Shown here in pieces: positions 54,596 through 62,513 of a stretch of 64,000 bases of DNA. The translations under genes were made by a program, and so were the position numbers. Source of the stretch: Pantoea sp. Ap-967. GTDB lineage: Bacteria; Pseudomonadota; Gammaproteobacteria; Pseudomonadales; Pseudomonadaceae. Position 1 is the stretch's first letter; each line of letters opens with the position of its first letter. Below the pieces are notes generated by a model. The model had not been told where the DNA came from, searched no databases, and saw only the letters and a list, made by a program, of their open reading frames with translations. The stretch spans positions 124,001-188,000 of the forward strand of contig NZ_VWXK01000012.1 of assembly GCF_011752565.1 (NCBI RefSeq), in the 5' to 3' direction.

Positions 54596-54997
54596 ATGCA
54601 GGATGTAACCGAGGGTGGCTGCCATTGCGGCGCCCTGCGCTACCGGCTACAGGGCGAGTTGACGGATGTTGCCCATTGCCATTGTTCGATCTGCCGGCGG
54701 GTCAGCGGCGGGCTGGTGATGACCTGGGTCACCCTGCCCCGTTCGGGCTTTCGCTGGGTGGCGGGCAGGCCCCAGTGCTACGTGGCACCGGCCAGCTGCA
54801 AGCGGTATTTCTGCGGGGAATGCGGGGCGCATCTGGCGCTGGTGACCGAGCATAGCCCGGGAAGCATCGATGTGACGGTGGCGACGTTGGATCACCCGGA
54901 GCTGGTGCCGGCACGGCGGCATATCTGGACCGGTAGCCGGTTGCCTTGGTTGCATCTGGATGAGGGGTTGCCTGGGGAGGCTGAGGAGACGCTCTAG
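54596..54997 (+). CDS. GFA family protein (glutathione-dependent formaldehyde-activating-like)
   Basis: 133 aa. Zinc-binding Cys pattern of the GFA fold: GGCHCGALRYR, HCHCSICRR and FCGECGAHL. The family includes Gfa, though most members have no assigned role. ATG at 54596 lies 6 bp after GGGAGG; a GTG one codon earlier is possible. Confidence 0.9.
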   Translation: MQDVTEGGCHCGALRYRLQGELTDVAHCHCSICRRVSGGLVMTWVTLPRSGFRWVAGRPQCYVAPASCKRYFCGECGAHLALVTEHSPGSIDVTVATLDHPELVPARRHIWTGSRLPWLHLDEGLPGEAEETL

Positions 54998-55011
54998 GCC
55001 TTGTGTTGACT

Positions 55012-55149
55012 GTGCCGGCCTCTTCGCGGGGCAAGCCCGCTCCTACAGGTTCATGTAGGAGATAACCCAGCCCTCGCGCAGGGAACAGTGCCAGCAGCCG
55101 CGCCGCAATGCCCTGTAGGAGCGGGCTTGCCCCGCGAAGAGGCCGGCAC
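55012..55149. repeat. REP pair with 37-bp perfect arms
   Basis: The sequence from 55012 to 55048 is the exact inverse of 55113-55149, containing the GCGGGCTTGCC core plus GTGCCGGCCTCTTCGC outside it. The 64-bp middle is unrelated. Lies between the convergent GFA and DUF4105 genes. Confidence 0.93.
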
Positions 55150-55154
55150 TGGCA

Positions 55155-57113
55155 TCAGGGCAACTGCAACCCGCCCGCCGCCTTGTGCAGCGCCCGCAGA
55201 TGTTCGCCAATCTGCTTCACATTGGCCTCGACCGCGGCAATTTCCTTGGCCCGTGCCGGCTCCAGCAACGCCCTCACCTCTTTGTCCAGGCTGGTGCTCA
55301 AGCGCAGCAACTGGGCCTGGCGCGCAGTGCTTTCCTGCTCCAGGTGCTGGCGCTCCTGCGGCTGGGGCAGCCCGTAGCCCTTGGCATCGAGCAATTCCGC
55401 CGGGCGGCTGAGGAAGCCGCTGTTGGCGAGCATCTGCCTGAGGGTTTCGTCGGCCTTGCTGGTGCTGCCGTCCTTCAGTGCGGCGGCATTCAGGTAACGC
55501 TGTTTCACCTCGTCCTGGGCCAGCAGCAATTGCCGGCGCAGGCTCGCCTGTTCCAGCAGCAGCAGGGCTGCGCTGGTACGCAGGTCGGCCTTGGCGAACC
55601 AGGGTTGGCGCTGCTCGGCATCCAGGGCCAGCCAGTCCTCGACGGCGGCCTGCTTGATCGGCAGCTGCTTTCTCAGCACTTCGAACATGGCCTGGTAGCG
55701 CTCACGGTAGGAGTCGAAGCGGTAGCCCAGGCGCAGCGCTTCGCGCGGGTCGTCGAGCACACTGGTATCGGCCAGCCCCCTGCCCTTGAGCACTTCCAGC
55801 AAGCCGTTGGGCATGATGCTGTCGAGGTCGTTCAGGCGCGGGTTGGCGGTGCCGCTGCGCAGCAGTTTCAACGATTCCACCGCACAGTTGTTGGACAGGA
55901 ACCAGTAGTTGCCGTCGTAGCTCCAGTGCATCTCGGCGGCCTGGCGTACCAGGTTCTCGATTTCTTCGCGGTTGAGCTTCAGCGGCACCGAGGCCAGGCT
56001 GCGCAGCTCGGTCTTGGTGTACTCGTCGATCACCTGGGCCAGCGGCAACACGAACAGCCGTGACGGATACACCCCGACCAGGCCGTCCCAGCTGGACAGC
56101 TGCACGTCGTTGACGAAGGCGCGGTACGACAGCACCAGGCTCTGGTCGAGGTCCAGGCGGCAGTCCGGGCCACGTGGCCGGCCCGGCTTGCAGATCACCA
56201 GGCGCAGCATGCTGTGGCCCCAGCGGCTGACCAGGTTCTGGTTGGCCTCGGCCAGCAGGTAATCCACCTCGTACACCCGCTCGGGGTCGATTTCGCCCAG
56301 CGGCTGGCGGGCGAAGTCATTGCCGGCATTGATGAACGGCAGGCCTTTGGCGCAGGTGTCCTGCTGCGGCGCCCAGCCAAAGTGCTCGCGCAGGTATTGG
56401 TTGAGCGCCGGGCGACGGCAGCCGTAGCTCGGGTCGAGGAGGAAATACTCCATGTTGACCGCGACGTATTCCTTGGGGCTGCTCAGCTCGTAACTGTCGG
56501 GGCTGCGCACGAACTGGCCATTGTGCTGCTCGCGCTCGCCGCGTCGGCCCACGTACTGCTGCCAGCCGGCGAGGTCGAGCAGGCGCGGGTCGTCGCTGAG
56601 GGTGAAGCGGCGTTCGGCCTGGCCGCGGCATTGTTCCGGCAGGCCGACCTTGCCCAGGGTGCCTTGCTGGCGCTTGCAGCGGGCGATCAGCGAGCGCTCG
56701 GCCCCAGGCCACAGGCGGGCGCGGTCATAAACGTGGGTCAGCTCGTGCAGCACCGTGGCCAGCAGTTCCTCGCGCACGGTGCCATGGGGGCGGCCGGTAC
56801 GTTCGGTGGCGGCACTGCCGTCGGTGAGGCCCGGTAAAAGGCGCTTGTTGAGCTGAACCGTGGAAGCCAGGGAAGCCTCGCCGTAGGCATCGGCGGGCAT
56901 GTCGTCGCTCCAGCTGACCCGCACGCGGCGGTCGAGCTGTTGCTTGAAGCGGGGAGGTAATTTGCCCAGGGCCTCGTCGAGCAAGGCCTGGGATGCCTGG
57001 ACCTGCTGCTGGCTAAGGCCTGCAGCCTGCAGTTCAAGCTGCAGGTCGGCCAGGGCGGGCGTGCCGAGCAGCGTCAGGGCGCAGCCGAGCAGCCAGGCAC
57101 GCACAGGCTTCAC
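55155..57113 (-). CDS. DUF4105 family exported protein with metalloprotease-like motif
   Basis: 652 aa. Signal peptide 1-22. The N-terminal part has HELTH at 123-127, a zinc-peptidase-type motif, with an EYFLLDPSYGCRRP segment further on. A DUF4105-type domain covers about 270-430 (WGHSMLRLVICKPG, YRAFVNDVQLSSWDG, SNNCAVESLKLL). The C-terminal 150 residues are helical. Catalysis is inferred from the motif only. Its start overlaps the stop of the upstream DUF2388 gene by 4 bp. Confidence 0.82.
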   Translation of the reverse strand: MKPVRAWLLGCALTLLGTPALADLQLELQAAGLSQQQVQASQALLDEALGKLPPRFKQQLDRRVRVSWSDDMPADAYGEASLASTVQLNKRLLPGLTDGSAATERTGRPHGTVREELLATVLHELTHVYDRARLWPGAERSLIARCKRQQGTLGKVGLPEQCRGQAERRFTLSDDPRLLDLAGWQQYVGRRGEREQHNGQFVRSPDSYELSSPKEYVAVNMEYFLLDPSYGCRRPALNQYLREHFGWAPQQDTCAKGLPFINAGNDFARQPLGEIDPERVYEVDYLLAEANQNLVSRWGHSMLRLVICKPGRPRGPDCRLDLDQSLVLSYRAFVNDVQLSSWDGLVGVYPSRLFVLPLAQVIDEYTKTELRSLASVPLKLNREEIENLVRQAAEMHWSYDGNYWFLSNNCAVESLKLLRSGTANPRLNDLDSIMPNGLLEVLKGRGLADTSVLDDPREALRLGYRFDSYRERYQAMFEVLRKQLPIKQAAVEDWLALDAEQRQPWFAKADLRTSAALLLLEQASLRRQLLLAQDEVKQRYLNAAALKDGSTSKADETLRQMLANSGFLSRPAELLDAKGYGLPQPQERQHLEQESTARQAQLLRLSTSLDKEVRALLEPARAKEIAAVEANVKQIGEHLRALHKAAGGLQLP

Positions 57114-57430
57114 AGTGCGAGGATGGCTTCGGCCAGGACCTGGTCGCTGGCATCACGTGCTTGCGGCAGGCGTTCACGCAGGGTGGTGAGCGCAGCTTCG
57201 AGCTGTGCACCGCGAATGTCGCCGTTGCTGGCGACGAAGGTGGCGGCGTCGTCGTGGGCTTCGCGCACCACTTTGGCGTCGCGAATCGAGGTGGTGGTGT
57301 CGGATGTGAAATCGATCGAACGGCCAAAGGCGCGAACGATGATGTTGCTGGTGGCCACCAGGGTGTGTGCCTGGGCCAGGTCGGCCAGCAGGAGCATGCC
57401 GAGGGTAGCGGCGATCAGCGGTTTACGCAT
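57110..57430 (-). CDS. DUF2388 family small exported protein, copy 1
   Basis: 106 aa. Signal peptide 1-21. Mature segments shared with the two upstream paralogues: DDAATFVASNGDIRGAQLEAAL, and the end AEAILAL. Function unknown. 4-bp overlap with the DUF4105 gene downstream indicates one operon. Confidence 0.88.
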   Translation of the reverse strand: MRKPLIAATLGMLLLADLAQAHTLVATSNIIVRAFGRSIDFTSDTTTSIRDAKVVREAHDDAATFVASNGDIRGAQLEAALTTLRERLPQARDASDQVLAEAILAL

Positions 57431-57466
57431 GGAGCATCTCCGGAAAATGCAGGGAGTCAGGTGTGA

Positions 57467-57760
57467 TTATTGGACGAGAATTGCCTGCGCCAGTTCAAGG
57501 TCGCCGACAGAGTGCCGGGCACCGCCGTGGCGCAGCGAGTCGAGCGCTGCCTCCAGGCGTGCCCCGCGGATCATGCCATCCGTGGCAACGAAGGCAGCCG
57601 CATCGTCACGGGCCTGCCTGACCAGCTTGCGGTCGAACGGCGCGGAGGTGACCTGGCTGGTGACGTAGCCGGTGATGACCAGGCCTTGCGTGGTGGTGTC
57701 CATGGCCTGGGCGTTGGCCACGCCAAGCAGGGAGAACAGCAACGGCATCAGATAACGCAT
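57467..57760 (-). CDS. DUF2388 family small exported protein, copy 2
   Basis: 97 aa. Signal peptide 1-19. Shared core ARDDAAAFVATDGMIRGARL and end AQAILVQ. The most divergent of the three at its N-terminal half (GLVITGYVTSQVTSAPF). An ATG two codons upstream (57766) is an alternative start. Confidence 0.85.
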   Translation of the reverse strand: MRYLMPLLFSLLGVANAQAMDTTTQGLVITGYVTSQVTSAPFDRKLVRQARDDAAAFVATDGMIRGARLEAALDSLRHGGARHSVGDLELAQAILVQ

Positions 57761-57833
57761 GGGCATTCTTAGGGTTGTAAACGGGGTGTGGTGCATGGGG
57801 CGCAGCCCATGCACACGGGGTCGGTTCGCTGGC

Positions 57834-58151
57834 TCAGAGCGCCAGGATGGCCTGTGCCAACTGGGCGTCGCTGGCCTGCAGGGCTGGCAGGGTGGAGCGA
57901 ATGTGCAGGAAGGCGCTTTCCAGTTTGGCACCCCGGATATCGCCCTGGCTGCCGACGAAGGTGGCGGCGTCGTCGCGTGCGGCCTGGACGATCTTGTCGT
58001 CACGCAGCGAGGAAGACAGGTCGGAGGTCGCGTCGGTGGACGCGGCAACGGCGCGCACGACGGCGTCGGTGGTGACGACGAAGCTGCTGGCGTGGGCGGC
58101 ACTGGCCAGGCCGAGCATCAGGGCGGCACCCATCAGGTATTTACGGGACAT
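57834..58151 (-). CDS. DUF2388 family small exported protein, copy 3
   Basis: 105 aa. Signal peptide 1-21. Core ARDDAATFVGSQGDIRGAKL and end LAQAILAL; closest to copy 1. First gene of the leftward set, with CAGGAGTCC before the ATG. Confidence 0.88.
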   Translation of the reverse strand: MSRKYLMGAALMLGLASAAHASSFVVTTDAVVRAVAASTDATSDLSSSLRDDKIVQAARDDAATFVGSQGDIRGAKLESAFLHIRSTLPALQASDAQLAQAILAL

Positions 58152-58458
58152 GATCGTGGACTCCTGGGAACGGGTCGGGGTGGTTCTGCTCTATCGGACG
58201 CTTGCACGGCCCGCTGCGGTACGTTTCAGCATCCGGTTCTACCAGATTTGAAGCGAAGCGTATCACGCGGGGCTGTATCGGAATGTTAGCGGGCAGATGA
58301 AAGCTAACTGTTGCGGTGCTATTTAGTGTTTTACAAAATTGTACTGCTTACAGGTTCAGGGCGCTTTAGCGCGCACCTTGGAAACAAAAAACCCGTTGCA
58401 GTTCCCTGCAACGGGTTTTGGGAATTCGCGGTGCCGGCCGAGGCCGGCGAACCGGAGC
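58152..58458. other. intergenic region upstream of the DUF2388 genes
   Basis: 307 bp. Contains the terminator of the DUF1127 gene (58387-58418) and a GCGCTTTAGCGC dyad near 58362. The promoter for the DUF2388 set must lie here but I cannot pick one with confidence. Confidence 0.5.
58387..58418 (-). terminator. intrinsic terminator of the DUF1127 gene
   Basis: AAAACCCGTTGCAG and CTGCAACGGGTTTT, perfect 14-bp stem with a 4-base loop. Read leftward it ends in a run of T, so it serves the leftward gene. Confidence 0.92.
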
Positions 58459-58674
58459 TTAGCGCCAGAACGGCTTGCTCAGCTCTTCGTAACGCTGCGA
58501 CTCGCTGATACCGGCGTCAGCCAGCAGGCGTGCATCCAGGCGAGCCAGTTGACGGCGGCTGGACATGCGACGCTGCCACAGCAGCAGGGTGGAGATGGCG
58601 CGCAGTGGCATCGAAGCCTTGGACTGCTGGGCGTTGCTTTCAAAAACCAGACCGGAACTAAGGGTACGTTCCAT
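58459..58674 (-). CDS. DUF1127 family small protein
   Basis: 71 aa. The C-terminal 45 residues are the YjiS-like/DUF1127 domain, rich in Arg (WQRRMSSRRQLARLDARLLADAGIS), ending SKPFWR. Small DUF1127 proteins bind RNA or affect phosphate and c-di-GMP related physiology in other bacteria; the role here is unknown. The promoter region holds an unusual cluster of ACAGT motifs. Confidence 0.88.
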   Translation of the reverse strand: MERTLSSGLVFESNAQQSKASMPLRAISTLLLWQRRMSSRRQLARLDARLLADAGISESQRYEELSKPFWR

Positions 58675-58751
58675 GATGCTTCATCCTTCCGCTTATGGCG
58701 GGATTAGGTAGTGATTTAACTGATGCCAATGATCCTCCTCTGTTGTCCAGA

Positions 58752-58968
58752 ACAGTAGATACAGTTCAACAGTATTGAGAGGGGCCAGTTAACTGTTTAA
58801 GGCCACTGTTGCACTCGAAATACGCGCAACTGTACTGGTCTGCACCGTTGTGGGGCGTTATTGGCTATTCCGGCGGATTAAGTTGGGTGGGGACAGCTTA
58901 ATAAGCAGTACAGTAGTACAGTTTATTTGCTTTGGTGGTGTGAACTGTTGGGGAAGAGGGGTGACTGT
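58752..58968. promoter_or_regulatory. clustered ACAGT motifs, candidate multi-site operator
   Basis: Direct copies spaced 9 and 8 bp (58752, 58761, 58769) and again 8 bp (58910, 58918), with inverted copies between. Such arrays suggest cooperative binding by a regulator, possibly a MocR/GntR-type protein, controlling the DUF1127 gene or a gene outside the window. Confidence 0.6.
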
Positions 58969-58971
58969 TAG

Positions 58972-59049
58972 GGCCCTTTCGCGGGGCGAGTCCGCTCCTA
59001 CAGGAGAAAACGGATCCTTGTAGGAGCGGGCTTGCCCCGCGAAAGGGCC
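58972..59049. repeat. REP pair (GCGGGCTTGCC family), inverted
   Basis: GGCCCTTTCGCGGGGCGAGTC with CGCTCCTAC, and the inverse from GTAG at 59020 to GGGCC at 59049; one arm has two changes. Lies just after the acetyl-CoA hydrolase gene. Confidence 0.9.
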
Positions 59050-59066
59050 GGAACAGGCGAAGCAAA

Positions 59067-60560
59067 TCAGCTGGCGAGCATGCGCCCGGTTTCTTCCAGG
59101 TTCTCGTGCCAGCTCAGCGCTTCACGCAGGATGTGCGGGGTGTGCCCGCCACGCTGGCAGGCGCGGTCGAAGTAGTCGTTCAGCGCAGCGCGGTAGTCGG
59201 GGTGCACGCAGTTGTCGATGATCGCCCGGGCGCGCTCGCGCGGCGCCAGGCCACGCAGGTCGGCCAGGCCCTGCTCGGTGACCAGGATGTCGACATCGTG
59301 CTCGGTGTGGTCGACGTGGCTGACCATCGGCACCACGCTGGAAATCGCGCCGCCCTTGGCAATCGACTTGGTGACGAACACCGCCAGGTGGGCGTTGCGG
59401 GCGAAGTCGCCGGAACCACCAATGCCGTTCATCATCTTGGTGCCGCACACGTGCGTGGAGTTGACGTTGCCATAGATGTCGAACTCAAGGGCCGTGTTGA
59501 TGCCGATGATGCCGAGGCGGCGCACCACTTCAGGGTGGTTGGAGATTTCCTGCGGGCGCAGCACCAGCTTGTCCTTGTAACGCTCCAGGTTGCCGAACAC
59601 GTCGGCATTGCGGCGGCTCGACAGGGTGATGGAGCTGCCCGAGGCAAAGCGCAGCTTGCCGGCGTCGATCAGGTCGAAGGTCGAGTCCTGCAGCACTTCG
59701 GAGTACATGGTCAGGTCTTCGAACGGCGACTCGATCAGGCCGCACATCACCGCGTTGGCGATGCTGCCAATGCCAGCTTGCAGCGGGCCGAGCTTGTTGG
59801 TCATGCGCCCAGCGTCAACTTCCTGCTTGAGGAAGTTGATCAGGTGGTTGGCGATGCCTTGGGTTTCGTCATCCGGCGGCAGCACGGTGGATGGCGAGTC
59901 TGGCTGGTCGCTGATGACGATGCCGACGATCTTGGCCGGGTCGATCGGGATGGCGGTGCTGCCGATGCGGTCGTCCACCTTCACCAACGGGATCGGGGTA
60001 CGGGTCGGGCGGTAGGTCGGGATATAGATGTCGTGCAGGCCTTCGAGGTTGGCGTTGTGCGACAGGTTGATCTCGACGATCACGTGCTTGGCGAAGATCG
60101 CGAAGCTGGCCGAGTTACCCACCGAGGTGGTCGGCACGATATGGCCCTGCTCGGTAATGGCCACGGCTTCGATGACCGCGATGTCCGGCAGCTTGAGCTG
60201 CTGGTTGCGCAGTTGCTCGACGGTTTCCGACAGGTGCTGGTCGATGAACATCACCTGGCCGTCGTTGATGGCCTTGCGCAGGGTGCTGTCGACCTGGAAC
60301 GGCATGCGCCGGGCCAGCACGCCGGCTTCGGTCAGTTGCTTGTCGAGGTCGTTGCCCAGGCTGGCGCCGGTCATCAGGCTGATTTTCAGTGGCGACTGCT
60401 TGGCACGTTCGGCCAGTGCATGCGGTACGGCCTTGGCTTCGCCGGCGCGGGTGAAACCGCTCATGCCGACGGTCATGCCGTCCTCGATCAGACCAGCGGC
60501 ATCAGCCGCACTCATTACCTTGCTGTGCAGGGAGGACAAGCGGATACGATCACGGTACAT
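59067..60560 (-). CDS. acetyl-CoA hydrolase/succinate:acetate CoA-transferase family enzyme
   Basis: 497 aa, full-length AarC/Ach1-type enzyme. N-terminal half has VGMSGFTRAGEAKAVP (23-50), the middle a YSEVLQD segment with Glu288, the likely catalytic Glu that forms the CoA thioester in this class, and the C-terminal half has GTKMMNGIGGSGDFARNAH. Transfers CoA between acetyl-CoA and succinate or hydrolyses acetyl-CoA. Stands alone, upstream of a REP pair. Confidence 0.92.
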   Translation of the reverse strand: MYRDRIRLSSLHSKVMSAADAAGLIEDGMTVGMSGFTRAGEAKAVPHALAERAKQSPLKISLMTGASLGNDLDKQLTEAGVLARRMPFQVDSTLRKAINDGQVMFIDQHLSETVEQLRNQQLKLPDIAVIEAVAITEQGHIVPTTSVGNSASFAIFAKHVIVEINLSHNANLEGLHDIYIPTYRPTRTPIPLVKVDDRIGSTAIPIDPAKIVGIVISDQPDSPSTVLPPDDETQGIANHLINFLKQEVDAGRMTNKLGPLQAGIGSIANAVMCGLIESPFEDLTMYSEVLQDSTFDLIDAGKLRFASGSSITLSSRRNADVFGNLERYKDKLVLRPQEISNHPEVVRRLGIIGINTALEFDIYGNVNSTHVCGTKMMNGIGGSGDFARNAHLAVFVTKSIAKGGAISSVVPMVSHVDHTEHDVDILVTEQGLADLRGLAPRERARAIIDNCVHPDYRAALNDYFDRACQRGGHTPHILREALSWHENLEETGRMLAS

Positions 60561-60685
60561 GGATTGTTATCTCGGGCTACTGAAACTACTGAGGCGCAGT
60601 CTAGAGATTTCGCCCAATGCCGTCCCACGACCATGGTCGTATGAGAAGGCTCAAGATAGAGCCGTTGATCTGGATCATTGAAAGT

Positions 60686-60714
60686 AAAAGCCCCGGGAGA
60701 ATTCTCGCCGGGGC
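60686..60714 (-). terminator. intrinsic terminator of the pnt operon
   Basis: Read leftward, GCCCCGG and CCGGGGC arms enclose a loop that itself contains GAGAATTCTC, followed by TTTTAC. It lies 35 bp after the pntB stop. Confidence 0.85.
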
Positions 60715-60748
60715 CTTCTATATAACGCAGGGTTTTTAGCGAAAAGCA

Positions 60749-62185
60749 TTACTCCACGGCTTTGACCATATCCTCGATGACCTTCTTCGCGTCACCGAAC
60801 ACCATCATGGTCTTGTCCAGGTAGAACAGTTCGTTGTCCAGGCCTGCGTAGCCGCTGGCCATGGAGCGCTTGTTGACGATGATGGTCTTGGCCTTGAAGG
60901 CTTCCAGGATCGGCATGCCGGCGATTGGCGACTTCGGATCGTTCTTCGCCGCCGGGTTGACCACGTCGTTGGCGCCCAGCACCAGCACCACGTCGGCCTG
61001 GCCGAACTCGGCGTTGATGTCTTCCATCTCGAACACCTGGTCGTACGGCACTTCGGCTTCGGCCAGCAGCACGTTCATGTGCCCGGGCATACGGCCTGCC
61101 ACCGGGTGAATCGCGTACTTCACGGTCACGCCGTTGTGGGTCAGCTTCTCGGTCAGTTCCTTCAGTGCATGCTGGGCGCGGGCCACCGCCAGGCCGTAGC
61201 CCGGCACGATGATCACGCTGTCGGCGTTGCTGAGCAGGAAGGTGGCATCGTCGGCCGAACCGGATTTCACCGGGCGCTGCTCTTTCGAGCCTTGCGCGGC
61301 GCCGGCATCGGTGTCGCCGCCGAAGCCGCCGAGGATGACGTTGAAGAACGAGCGGTTCATCGCCTTGCACATGATGTACGAGAGGATGGCACCGGACGAG
61401 CCGACCAGCGAGCCTGCGATGATCAGCATCGAGTTGTTCAGCGAGAAGCCGATACCGGCCGCCGCCCAGCCCGAGTAGCTGTTGAGCATCGACACCACCA
61501 CCGGCATGTCGGCGCCACCGATCGGAATAATGATCAGCACACCCATGACGAAGGCCAGGGCCAGCATCAGGGTAAAGGCGCTGTAGTGGCCGGTGAAGGT
61601 GAACAGCAGGCCGAGGGCGATGGTGGCCAGGCCCAGGATCAGGTTCAGCTTGTGCTGGCCGGCGAACTGTACCGGTGCGCCTTGGAACAGGCGGAACTTG
61701 TACTTGCCCGACAGCTTGCCGAAGGCGATCACGGAACCGGAGAAGGTGATGGCACCGATGGCTGCACCGAGGAACAGTTCCAGGCGGTTACCGGTGGGGA
61801 TCGGGTCGCTGATGGCAGCAACGATGCCCATCGACTGCGGTTCGAGCACGGCGGCGATGGCAATGAACACCGCCGCCAGGCCGATCATGCTGTGCATGAA
61901 GGCGACCAGCTCCGGCATCTTGGTCATCTCGACGCGCTTGGCCATGATCGAGCCGGCGGTGCCGCCGACCAGCAGGCCGACCAGCACGTAGCCGATGCCG
62001 GCGGTGGCCAGCTCAGCGCCAAGCTTGTAGATGAGGCCGACGGTGGTGAGGATGGCGATCCCCATGCCGATCATGCCGAACAGGTTGCCGCGCCGCGAGG
62101 TGGTCGGGTGCGACAGGCCCTTGAGCGCCTGGATGAAGCACACCGAGGCGACGAGGTAGAGGAGCGTTACCAGATTCATGCTCAT
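60749..62185 (-). CDS. pntB: NAD(P) transhydrogenase subunit beta
   Basis: 478 aa. Eight or nine membrane helices (about 1-265) then the NADP(H)-binding domain III (about 300-478) with VPGYGLAVARAQHAL, HPVAGRMPGHMNVLLAEA and VLVLGANDVVNPAA. With PntAA and PntAB it forms the proton-driven enzyme that makes NADPH from NADH. Last gene of the operon, 2 bp after pntAB. Confidence 0.97.
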   Translation of the reverse strand: MSMNLVTLLYLVASVCFIQALKGLSHPTTSRRGNLFGMIGMGIAILTTVGLIYKLGAELATAGIGYVLVGLLVGGTAGSIMAKRVEMTKMPELVAFMHSMIGLAAVFIAIAAVLEPQSMGIVAAISDPIPTGNRLELFLGAAIGAITFSGSVIAFGKLSGKYKFRLFQGAPVQFAGQHKLNLILGLATIALGLLFTFTGHYSAFTLMLALAFVMGVLIIIPIGGADMPVVVSMLNSYSGWAAAGIGFSLNNSMLIIAGSLVGSSGAILSYIMCKAMNRSFFNVILGGFGGDTDAGAAQGSKEQRPVKSGSADDATFLLSNADSVIIVPGYGLAVARAQHALKELTEKLTHNGVTVKYAIHPVAGRMPGHMNVLLAEAEVPYDQVFEMEDINAEFGQADVVLVLGANDVVNPAAKNDPKSPIAGMPILEAFKAKTIIVNKRSMASGYAGLDNELFYLDKTMMVFGDAKKVIEDMVKAVE

Positions 62186-62187
62186 GC

Positions 62188-62502
62188 TTACTTCTGCGCC
62201 TCGTTCTTGGTTTTCTTCTTGAACATCTCAAGCATGCGGCGGGTGACCAGGAAGCCACCGAACACGTTGACCGCCGCCAGGGCCACGGCCAGGGTGCCCA
62301 TCAGCTTGCCGGCCGGGGTCACGGTCAGGGCCGCGGCCAGCATGGCGCCGACGATGACGATGGCCGAGATGGCGTTGGTGACGGCCATCAGCGGGGTGTG
62401 CAGCGCCGGGGTGACGTTCCACACCACGTGGTAACCCACGTAGATGGCCAGGACGAAGATGATCAGGTTGTAGATGCCGTGGGAAATCAGCATGTCTTCC
62501 AT
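62188..62502 (-). CDS. pntAB: NAD(P) transhydrogenase alpha subunit, membrane part
   Basis: 104 aa, three to four helices: the membrane section that in E. coli is the C-terminal end of PntA. Contains NVTPALHTPLMAVTNAISAIVIVG and FLVTRRMLEMF. Split alpha subunit (PntAA + PntAB) as in Rhodospirillum and pseudomonads. GGAGCACGACA precedes the ATG. Confidence 0.95.
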   Translation of the reverse strand: MEDMLISHGIYNLIIFVLAIYVGYHVVWNVTPALHTPLMAVTNAISAIVIVGAMLAAALTVTPAGKLMGTLAVALAAVNVFGGFLVTRRMLEMFKKKTKNEAQK

Positions 62503-62513
62503 TGTCGTGCTCC

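Larger units (their letters stand above)
58675..59066. other. 392-bp intergenic region with ACAGT/ACTGT cluster
   Basis: Between two leftward genes. From 58752 to 58968 there are ten ACAGT or ACTGT pentamers (starts 58752, 58761, 58769, 58792, 58805, 58829, 58910, 58918, 58944, 58964). The stretch is AT-richer than its surroundings. A REP pair occupies 58972-59049. Confidence 0.8.
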
